A DNA stretch of 64,000 bases, taken from positions 20,536,714 through 20,600,713 of the forward strand of contig OX375880.1 of assembly GCA_947359465.1 (NCBI GenBank), read 5' to 3'. The notes below the pieces were generated by a model. It saw nothing but the letters and a program-made list of their open reading frames with translations. It did not search any database and was not told the origin of the DNA. This document shows, in pieces, positions 55,725 through 64,000 of this stretch. The stretch's first letter is position 1; each line of letters opens with the position of its first letter. The translations under genes and the position numbers were made by a program. This DNA comes from Metellina segmentata (taxonomy: Eukaryota; Arthropoda; Arachnida; Araneae; Tetragnathidae).

Positions 55725-56245
55725 ACCAATGCATTTTTTTCCTAAGATTACAGTTTCACCAAATTACATAACATGTTTATTCATTCAAACAAACGCTCAT
55801 ATTTCACACACACATGGATGAGAAGGATTTTTTTAGAATGGCATGTACCAATACCAGTCTGACTAAAGATTCCAACAGTAATCTGTCACCTTGTAGGTAT
55901 CCTTCCTCAAGACAGATCAAACTTAAAAGGCACCAAAACGGATTTCAGTCAGTGTAATGTTTGAGAACAACAACTACAGGAGGAGCTTAAGCTTCATACA
56001 AAAACTAGAGATACTGTGGCAAACACAAATGCTCCTTTTTTAAACACGTACTGAACACCAAAGTTTTACCAAACTACATAAAATATTCAACACATACGCT
56101 AACATTTCACACCATGGAAAAGAAGGATTTTCTATAGTGACATCTACAAGGCCATTATGATTGAAAGTTCCACCGCTAATCTTTTACAATGTTGGTATCC
56201 CTCCTCAAGACAGATCAAACTTTGAAGGCACCTAAATACGTGTGA
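55725..56245. repeat. Tandem duplication upstream of the cuticle exon
   Basis: Two diverged ~220-bp modules (about 55725-55945 and 56025-56245), offset about 300 bp. Shared landmarks are CCAAA(C/T)TACATAA, CATTTCACAC, GAGAAGGATTTT-like and GGTATCC(T/C)TCCTCAAGACA followed by GATCAAACTT. The module ends 250 bp before the cuticle exon and may be intronic or regulatory. Confidence 0.6.
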
Positions 56246-56495
56246 TCGTTTTAACGCTTCGGTAGACCAATGATACTGAAATAAAAAACGTAAGTTCCAT
56301 AACAATGACTAGAGCTCTTATGGGCTAAAGCAAATAGAATCCGCACTACAAAACTCTTCTCAAATCTAACTTTCAGAACCAAATAAAATAATTATTGACC
56401 TGTAACAATTAACCTGGTTCTAATTTGCTACCGTGTAGCAAAACATTACCTCATTGAATCAAACCAACTTTACTAATTTCAATATTCATTTCCAG

Positions 56496-56876
56496 GTCGT
56501 CATCTTCTGCGCTGCCATCGCAGCTGCCCATGCTTCCCTCGTTGGACCATATGGATTGGGATTGGGCGCACCCTTAGTCGCTGTCGGACCCTTGGGATAC
56601 GGAAAGGGACTGATCGCCGGTCCAGCTGCCGTGGCTTCCCAGAGTGCCGTCATCAACCACGTAGCCCCTGTCGGTTATGCCGCAGGTCCACTGGGCATTG
56701 CCGGACACGGACTTCTCGCTGGAGCTCCCCTTGGTGTTGCCGGATACGGACTCGCCGGTCCCATCGCCAACGGAAACGGCCTTTTGGGTGCCCCCTACGG
56801 TATTTGAGTTGGAAAGGTAGCTGGCCCAGGTTACCTCGGTCTTGGAGGATTGGGTTATGGAAAGGCCATCTGGTGA
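56496..56876 (+). CDS. Glycine/alanine-rich cuticle-like protein, 3' exon with premature stop
   Basis: A strong acceptor (ATTCATTTCCAG|GTC) begins the exon. It reads VVIFCAAIAAAHA, the end of a signal peptide, then SLVGPYGLGLGAPLVAVGPL and a Gly/Ala/Leu/Pro/Val-rich secreted protein with INHVAPVGYAAGPLGIAGHG. A TGA at 56805-56807 (after GAPYGI) ends the frame at 103 codons. Reading on in frame gives VGKVAGPGYLGLGGLGYGKA and a second stop at 56874-56876, clearly the original C-terminus. An AATAAA follows 2 bp later. The first exon, carrying the ATG, was not found. It would be secreted into cuticle. The motif VINHVAPV is shared with the cuticle gene at 62804 (VVNHVAPV). The TGA could be a null allele, a sequencing error or readthrough. 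Confidence 0.72.
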
Positions 56877-56878
56877 AA

Positions 56879-56884
56879 AATAAA
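56879..56884 (+). promoter_or_regulatory. Polyadenylation signal
   Basis: AATAAA two bases after the distal stop codon of the cuticle-like gene; a second AATAAATAAATA follows at about 56903. Confidence 0.6.
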
Positions 56885-56889
56885 TTTGT

Positions 56890-58360
56890 AACAAAAATGT
56901 GAAATAAATAAATATTCGATGGATTAACTCACTCTCTGTTTTTATTGAACTTTCTGTTTCTAAATGTTCGAGGTTGAAATTTCTGCTTAGGTTTAATACT
57001 TATAATTCACTTTCATTGAAATTTTTTTGGTTTAGTTTAAACTGAGTTTTAATGCATAACTTCTAGTGTTAAAATACAATACTGCACCTAACAGTAACAC
57101 AATGCACCTTACACTTGATAGTACTGTACTAGAATTTAAAATTTTGGTGCAAAAATTTTATGTTTATATAAATATACAAAGCTTAAGACTCGTATGTTTT
57201 AGTGCGCTTTATCTAGTGTAAGAATTCAACTGGGTAAGATTATGAATGTCGGATTTCAAAAGTTCTGCTGAAATTTAATGTCTAGAATTTGTATTACAAT
57301 TATAAAGTCTCAATGCTGCTCATTTTGGGTTTTAATAGATTACCACTAGTACTAAACTACGATCCTAGTCACGCCATATCTTACGCTTAATGGGATGGAT
57401 GAACTAGGTTTTAAGCTTTGGTGATGTTTATCAATATGTGCCTATCTCTGTATTTAGCTTAAGCATGATCCAGTTATTTTAAAGGGAATTCAAGTCAGAT
57501 GAGAAATAAATTGAAGTGAAAGCATCATGAAATTCAACGAAGTCTGATCTTTTTAAATATCACAAAATATAACACTTTTCTCCTTTCTTTTATGAAATGT
57601 TGATTATTTTGATTTAACCCTACAAGTAGTCTGGACGATTTATCTTGTCCATAAAGATCTGGTTAATTCCTGTAATGACTAGGGTGGGAATATACAAATA
57701 ATTTTTCCTTGTCCAAAACTGTAAACAACTCTGGACAGGCCTTTGTATAACATTAGCCATAGCAGGACAGTTTTCTAGGCAAAATAAACATTCAGTAGGG
57801 TTAAGTACAAACGAAGAAACTTTAAAACTTTTTAATGAAAATAATAGTATGGAATCAGCTTAAAAAATATAAATATTTCGAACAATATTCTTAAATAAGA
57901 ATTTTAAGAGTAAATAAATTTAAATTAACTTAAGCACGATACGTTTTTTATGTAGAATGGATGTAGAAATATAATGCTATCCTGATCACCTACCTTCTTG
58001 TCTGAGGCTGTCTAGGGAGCATCTGCATTTTAATCCTTTGCTCGTTTTGAACTTTCTGAGTGTGTGTAAACTTACTGAGTAAGTCTACCATTTAACTTCT
58101 CATTAAACTCTCTACATTAGGAAGGATCCTTTGTATTCATTACTTAAAAATGTTACAACATACACATTCCTATCTGTTGCTATTCAGTTATAACTCACAT
58201 TATGATAATGTTCCCTAATAGATAATGACATTCGGCAATATAACTTCTAATCAATACATATTTTCTCTAAACATAAAACCTTTTTAATCATTTCTAAGTA
58301 TCGAAGTAACAAAATAATATCTCTGTGGAGATAGATTTTTCGGGACTGTACAAGTTTGGG
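56890..58360. other. Intergenic, A+T rich
   Basis: No gene. A small satellite-like fragment (CTGGACGATTTATCTTGTCC, 57631) is the only recognisable feature. Confidence 0.4.
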
Positions 58361-58650
58361 ATAGATAGGTATCTTAATTAACATCTCACTGGTGAAACAG
58401 AATGGGCTATTGGCAAGTGTCCGGAATTAAACTCAAATGGAATGATCGAAGGACAACATCACGTAATTTTGAACCATGGTCAGATGAAGGGGTCATACCT
58501 GAGCATCCCGTTCTACAAACTTCCACACCATGCCAACATGAGCACATTTGACGCCACGGCGTATACCAGCTTCCTTTGTACACAATGGTCTAGGATTTGA
58601 TTCGAACTCGCAACCCTCCAGTTGCTAATCTGTTACTCTTCCAATCGGCC
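58361..58650 (-). repeat. tRNA-derived SINE, near-complete, reverse
   Basis: Minus strand: head GGCCGATTGGAAGAGTAACA with B-box-like GAGTTCGAATC, body CTGACCATGGTTCAAAATTA, tail GTTAATTAAGATACCTATC. Same family as 2866 and 3281. Satellite DNA starts just beyond the tRNA head, as at 3.6 kb. Confidence 0.78.
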
Positions 58651-58739
58651 CTCAAGTTATTAACCCTCTTAGCAGTTGTCTCGACAACATACCTCTTTAT
58701 TAGAAAAACAGACCCGATTTTGATGTACCAAATATCTTA

Positions 58740-60692
58740 TCTAGAATAAAATTGACCAGATCTTGTACAAATATCTCGTCATTAGAATAAAATTGACCAG
58801 ATTTTTATGTGCCAGATATCTTGTCGTCATTGGAATAAAATGTGCCAGATCTAGATGTACCAGATATCTCGTCATTAGAATAAAATTGGCCAGATCCTGA
58901 TGTAACAGATATCTCGTCATTAGAATAAAATTGGCCAGATCTTGATGTAACAGATATCTCGTCATTAGAATAAAATTGACCAGATCTTGATGTAACATAG
59001 TTCTCGTCATTAGAATAAAATTGACCAGATCTTGATGTGCCAGATATCTCGTCATCAGAATAAAATTGACCAGATTTTTATGTGCCAGATATCTCGTCGT
59101 CATTAGAATAAAATTTGCCAGATCTAGATATACCAGATATCTCGTCATTAGAATAAAATTGGCCAGATCTTGATGTAACAGATATCTCGTCATTAGAATA
59201 AAATTGACCAGATCTTGATGTGCCAGATATCTCGTCATTAGAACAAAATTTACCAGATCTAGATGTACCAGATATCTCGTCCTTAGAATAAAATTGACCA
59301 GATCTTGATGTGCCAGATATCTCGTCATTAGAATAAAATTGGCCAGATCTTGATGTAACAGATATCTCGTCATTAGAATAAAATTGGCCAGATCTTGATG
59401 TGCCAGATATCTCGTCATTAGAACAAAATTGGCCAGATCTTGATGTAACAGATATCTCGTCATTAGAATAAAATTGGCCAGATCTTGATGTAACAGATAT
59501 GTCGTCATTAGAATAAAATTTACCAGATCTAGATGTAACAGATATCTCGTCATTAGAACAAAATTGGCCAGATCTTGATGTGCCAGATATCTGGTCATTA
59601 GAATAAAATTTACCAGATCTAGATGTAACAGATATCTCGTCATTAGAATAAAATTGGCCAGATCTTGATGTGCCAGATATCTCGTCATTAGAACAAAATT
59701 GGCCAGATCTTGATGTAACAGATATCTCGTCATTAGAATAAAATTGGCCAGATCTTGATGTGCCAGATATCTCGTCATTAGAACAAAATTGGCCAGATCT
59801 TGATGTAACAGATATCTCGTCATTAGAATAAAATTGGCCAGATCTTGATGTAACAGATATCTCGTCATTAGAATAAAATTTACCAGATCTTGATGTAACA
59901 GATATCTCGTCATTAGAACAAAATTGGCCAGATCTTGATGTGCCAGATATCTCGTCATTAGAATAAAATTGGCCAGATCTTGATGTAACAGATATCTCGT
60001 CATTAGAATAAAATTTACCAGATCTAGATGTAACAGATATCTCGTCATTAGAATAAAATTGGCCAGATCTTGATGTAACAGATATCTCGTCATTAGAATA
60101 AAATTTACCAGATCTAGATGTAACAGATATCACGTCATTAGAATAAAATTGGCCAGATCTTGATGTGCCAGATATCTCGTCATTAGAACAAAATTGGCCA
60201 GATCTTGATGTAACAGATATCTCGTCATTAGAATAAAATTGGCCAGATCTTGATGTAACAGATATCTCGTCATTAGAATAAAATTTACCAGATCTTGATG
60301 TAACAGATATCTCGTCATTAGAACAAAATTGGCCAGATATCTCGTCATTAGAATAAAATTGGCCAGATCTTGATGTGCCAGATATCTCGTCATTAGAACA
60401 AAATTGACCAGATCTTGATGTGCCAGATATCTCGTCATTAGAATAAAATTGGCCAGATCTTGATGTAACAGATATCTCGACATTAGAATAAAATTGACCA
60501 GATCTTGATGTGCCAGATATCTCGTCATTAGAACAAAATTTACCAGATCTAGATGTAACAGATATCTCGTCATTAGAATAAAATTGACCAGATCTTGATG
60601 TGCCAGATATCACGTCATTAGAATAAAATTTACCAGATCTTGATGCGCCAGGTATCTCGTCCTTAGAATAATATTGACCAGATATTGATCTA
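58740..60692. repeat. 45-bp minisatellite, array 1 (about 43 copies)
   Basis: Unit AGAATAAAATTGGCCAGATC, TTGATGTAACAGATATCTCG, TCATT (45 bp). Variation is concentrated at a few positions (GGCC/GACC/TACC, TTGATGT/TAGATGT, AACA/GCCA, AATA/AACA). Because 45 is divisible by 3 and the unit lacks stops in two minus-strand frames, ORFs of 450 and 540 codons overlap here. They encode repeats of LLHQDLANFILMTRY or VTSRSGQFYSNDEIS. There is no signal peptide, start context or flanking exon, so coding is unlikely. Confidence 0.95.
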
Positions 60693-60904
60693 GCCATCAT
60701 GTTTCATCATCAAATCATGATATTATCATCAAAATTGGCAATATTTGTATGACAAGTCATCATGACTATTTGCATGACGATCGTCATCAACAAAATTGGT
60801 CAAGTATTGACAGACAAAATATCTCGACGAAATCATTTGGAGGGTTCAAAATACATGTTTTTTGTTGGATACCATTTGTTGGACACCATATTTTTTGTTG
60901 GATT
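60693..60904. repeat. Array spacer, copy 1
   Basis: Unique-looking spacer rich in CATCAT/ATGA motifs (CTAGCCATCATGTTTCATCA). It is nearly identical to 61557-61744, so spacer and array were duplicated together. Confidence 0.88.
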
Positions 60905-61556
60905 CTAGAATAAAATTGACCAGATCTTGTACAAATATTTCGTCATTAGAATAAAATTGACCAGATCTTGTACAAATATCTCGTCATTAGAATAAAATTG
61001 ACCAGATTTTTATGTACCAGATATCTTGTCGTCATTAGAATAAAATTTGCCAGATCTAGATGGACCAGATATCTCGTCATTAGAATAAAATTGGCCAGAT
61101 CTTGATGTAACAGATATCTCGTCATTAGAATAAAATTGGCCAGATCTTGATGTAACAGATATCTCGTCATCAGAATAAAATTGACCAGATCTTGATGTAA
61201 CATATTTCTCGTCATTAGAATAAAATTGACCAGATCTTGATGTGCCAGATATATCGTCATTAGAATAAAATTGACCAGATTTTTATGTGCCAGATATCTC
61301 GTCGTCATTAGAATAAAATTTGCCAGATCTAGATGTACCAGATATCTCGTCATTAGAATAAAATTGTCCAGATCTTGATGCAACAGATATCTCGTCATTA
61401 GAATAAAATTGACCAGATCTTGATGTGCCAGATATCTCGTCATTAGAACAAAATTTACCAGATCTAGATGTTCCAGATATCTCGTCATTAGAATAAAATT
61501 TACCAGATCTAGATGTGCCAGATATCTCGTCAATTGAATAATATTGACCAGATATT
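60905..61556. repeat. 45-bp minisatellite, array 2 (about 14 copies)
   Basis: Starts and ends with the same edge variants as array 1 (CTTGTACAAATAT at the left, ATATTGACCAGATATTGATC at the right) but is three times shorter. Internal copies were gained or lost after a block duplication. Confidence 0.93.
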
Positions 61557-61744
61557 GATCTAGCCATCATGTTTCATCATCAAATCATGATATTATCATC
61601 AAAATTGGCAATATTTGTATGACGAGTCATCATGACTATTTGCATGACGATCGACATCAACAAAATTGGTCAAGTATTGACAGACAAAATAACTCGACGA
61701 AATCATTTGGAGTGTTCAAAATACATGTTTTTTGTTGGATACCA
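61557..61744. repeat. Array spacer, copy 2
   Basis: Second copy of the 60693 spacer, about 97% identical by eye, diverging after TTTGTTGGATACCATTTGTT. Confidence 0.88.
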
Positions 61745-62803
61745 TTTGTTCGGTTTTCTTTGCAGTTTAAGTTGCTCTCTACACTGAATACTCACACCAT
61801 TCAATTTATAAACAATGACTTGAGTACGATTGCTATTAAGAAACACAAGTTAACGTATCACGAACTTCTCGTGTAAATATTGTGTAGTAACATCTGTTTT
61901 TATTTTTGGCTAAACTATGTTGTCATTTAAAAATTCATTAAAAAAAGAAATAAGAATGTGCTTACATCTCAAAATACTAAGAATACAATAGCTCAATTAA
62001 TAAATCTCACATTAAAAAAAAAACATATCAACCATGATAATAATACCAAAACTCAATAATGATATCTTTCAGAAAATCATAGCACTGTAACTGAGCCTCT
62101 TTTAATAATTCGAATCGGAACTTTAGCATATTACTAGAGGAGTCAGATTTAATTTCAAAAATACATATTTTTAAAGTTAACTCTATGATATTAAAATTGG
62201 TTACTCTTTTTCTCTGTGTGTATTTTTAAGATTTATATGAACGTAGATTTAAATCAGTTCTTGTGGTCTATATTTGTTATTTTAATATTAGTTACGATTG
62301 TAAACTACCCATTAAATGTGAAATTTTTGTGTAATGAACTTTTTTACATATAGCTCACACTTCAAACATAAGTACAATAATAAAGACACTATAAATTAAT
62401 ATCTGAGCATCAGCTTCTTTAAATTTTGTTTAAAATTCAACACTTGAGTTTTTAAATTAAGTAATAATTTTATTTAAAAGTCAAATTAATTTAAGAAATG
62501 AAAATGATCTTATACTTTTATATTATTTCTTTATGCAGTGAAATTTATACCCAGTTGTTTTTATGATTTACTAGTCAACTGAACTGTAAAATGTAAAATT
62601 TCATATGTCTCTAACAGCCTATAGATTAGCTAGTGTCTATACTTCTTCATTGTGTACTTCGACATCAAAATAAAAATGAAAATTTCAAACGTATAACAAT
62701 AATTTTATTCAAAGCACACACCGTTTACCAGGTAACAAATAAATTACAAATACACAATTTCCAATACGACATAAACCAGTACTTTCATTCAATGATTGGA
62801 AGA
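61745..62803. other. Intergenic, A+T rich
   Basis: About 1 kb with no recognisable gene; includes the 3' flank of the minus-strand cuticle gene. Confidence 0.4.
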
Positions 62804-63397
62804 TTAGAGGATAAGGCCTTTGCCCATTCCAATACCACCAATTCTCCAACCAAGACCATTAACCCCAAGACCGCCTCCATTGACAAGACCTAGACCATTG
62901 ACTCCATGACCGAGTCCATTGACAAGACCAAGACCATTGACCCCAAGCCCATTGACTCCAAGACCGTTGAGTCCAAGACCATTGATTCCAAGACCATTGA
63001 CTCCAAGACCAAGACCGTTGATTCCATGACCCAAACCGTTCATTCCAAGGGCAGATCCATGTCCAATCACTCCTCCGTATGCAACAGGGGCAGCCCATCC
63101 AGCGACAGCGGCGACTGGAGCAACATGGTTGACGACTGGGGCAACTGGCCCGGCGTATGGGCTGGCGATGAGGGCGGCTGCTGGGGCGCTGGCGGCAGTT
63201 CCTGGCTCGTTGGTCTTAACGGTGGCTCGGAATCCATGACCATCAGCAACGTAGTCTACTCGTCGGGCCCTTCCGTCGATGTCTGCAATGGTGTAGGATC
63301 CCTTCTTGTTTCCATGAGCATCTCCTACTTCAGATCGGGAGTTGGCTGCACCTTCTCCATCCTTGATATCATAACCGAAAGCATAGTTTCCCCAAGC
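62804..63397 (-). CDS. Chitin-binding (Rebers-Riddiford) cuticle protein, 3' exon
   Basis: On the minus strand an acceptor (TTTTATCTTTAG|GCT) opens the exon at 63397. It continues in one frame for 197 codons to TAA at 62804-62806. The N-terminal part is an RR/chitin_bind_4 domain: WGNYAFGYDIKDGEG, RSEVGDAHGNKKGSY, RRVDYVADGHGFRATV, TNEPGT. It binds chitin fibres in the exoskeleton. An Ala/Pro/Val linker follows (VNHVAPVAAVAGWAAPVAYG), then a run of about 12 N-G-L-G(-V/-I/-L) repeats to the basic end GIGMGKGLIL. Upstream exons with the signal peptide are missing: they lie in the intervening DNA or beyond the window. An apparent ATG at 63070 is an internal Met/Ile region, not the start. The domain style fits spider cuticle proteins. 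Confidence 0.88.
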   Translation of the reverse strand, partial: AWGNYAFGYDIKDGEGAANSRSEVGDAHGNKKGSYTIADIDGRARRVDYVADGHGFRATVKTNEPGTAASAPAAALIASPYAGPVAPVVNHVAPVAAVAGWAAPVAYGGVIGHGSALGMNGLGHGINGLGLGVNGLGINGLGLNGLGVNGLGVNGLGLVNGLGHGVNGLGLVNGGGLGVNGLGWRIGGIGMGKGLIL

Positions 63398-63750
63398 CTA
63401 AAGATAAAAGCATAGCGTACAGTATAAGAAGATTGGAAAATAGCCAGACAGATGTTACCAATTACAATTTTGATAAAAATGTGTTTAAAAAATAAGTACT
63501 ACTTAACGCAACCTTAATAATTAAAAATTTATTACCTTTATAAATATATTTACCAATTAAATAAATAAAAACTTTAAACAATTAATATTAAAATGTGTTT
63601 CAATTTTTATTAATTAATTATTTGTTTGACATGCTGTGCTTCGTAATTGAAATACATTATCTTTAAACTCGGTTGATTCACACTTGGAAACTAAAGAAAA
63701 ACTCTGTTAGCGAAGTTATGACGAATAAGTAATCTTAACTTGTACATTAT
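63398..63750 (-). other. Intron of the cuticle gene
   Basis: A+T rich. No upstream exon is recognisable here, so the preceding exon is probably beyond the window. Confidence 0.45.
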
Positions 63751-64000
63751 GCCGACCAACCGGTATAGTGGTTAAGGTGTTAGCCTCTAGATCGGAAGGT
63801 CCCCGGTTCGAATCCGGGTTCGGGCATGGATGTTTGTAAGCGTATACCAGCTTAGGTGTTGCTTCGTCATCTGAACATGGTTCAAAATTACGATGTAATT
63901 GTTATGGGCAATGATGGCCCTCCCACTGGGTGCTCCTTCACAAGTGGCCATCACTTCCGGCCTTGTAGTGGCCAATGACTTCGGTCAAAATGTGCCCGCC
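63751..64000 (+). mobile_element. Young tRNA-derived SINE, cut by window end
   Basis: Same as 10766-11029, with A box TAGTGGTTAAGG and B box GGTTCGAATCC. About 97% identical over 250 bp; differences are single bases in the body. The tail and any target duplication lie outside the window. It probably sits in the intron of the adjacent cuticle gene, in antisense orientation to it. Confidence 0.92.

Noticed and set aside
58741..60700. Minus-strand ORFs of 450 and 540 codons
   Set aside because: They are produced by a 45-bp tandem repeat with no stop in two frames. No signal peptide, exon border or non-repetitive domain is attached. Kept as repeat, with the frame question listed as a finding.
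62906..63415. + strand ORF of 169 codons opposite the cuticle exon
   Set aside because: It is antisense to an exon with a clear chitin-binding domain; its Thr/Ser/Lys repeats mirror the codons of the Gly-Leu-Gly repeats.

Overview
The window looks like gene-poor, repeat-rich chromosomal DNA from an arthropod, most likely a spider. Supporting signs are two cuticle-protein genes (one with an arachnid-style Rebers-Riddiford chitin-binding domain and Asn-Gly-Leu-Gly repeats), an intronless MATH plus BTB/POZ pseudogene of the type expanded in spiders, high A+T intergenic DNA, and a wide mix of arthropod transposons. The taxonomic call is inference; no marker gene settles it.

Layout. 1-5.3 kb: an old cluster of reverse-strand tRNA-derived SINE copies, one hAT-type MITE, and a 1.5 kb array of a 23-bp minisatellite. 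5.3-5.6 kb: a probable signal-peptide first exon on the minus strand with four CGATA motifs upstream. 5.8-11 kb: a DD41D mariner, a DD34E Tc1 element, a hairpin-ended element, a LINE relic and a young SINE. 12.3-17.9 kb: a gag-only LTR retrotransposon (minus strand) with a mariner inserted in one LTR. 18.6-20.7 kb: the MATH/BTB pseudogene, split by a MITE. 21.4-27.2 kb: a non-autonomous Helitron, another MITE and a TTAA-flanked Kolobok-like element. 28-33 kb: a complete 5.0 kb non-LTR retrotransposon with two open ORFs (minus strand). 33-41.3 kb: a fourth MITE, a Tc1 element with a single stop codon, a BEL/Pao gag relic and an intact DD82E (Sailor-type) transposon. 41.4-48.4 kb: a P-element/THAP9-like transposase relic split by a complete 5.6 kb jockey-type element. 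50.8-54.2 kb: a transposon with ~390-bp terminal inverted repeats and a transposase family I cannot assign. 55.7-63.4 kb: two cuticle genes flanking a 45-bp minisatellite block that has itself been duplicated. A young SINE starts at 63.75 kb and runs off the window.

Host coding content is small: one probable first exon, two cuticle exons (one with a premature stop in this sequence) and a broken MATH/BTB gene. The rest is mobile DNA. Because many elements keep target-site duplications and several are nested, relative insertion order can be read at some sites: LTR element, then mariner; MATH/BTB gene, then MITE; P-like transposase, then jockey element. The most promising items are the intact DD82E element, the two full-length LINEs, the long-TIR element with an unassigned transposase, and the minisatellite in which nearly every repeat carries a consensus 5' splice site.
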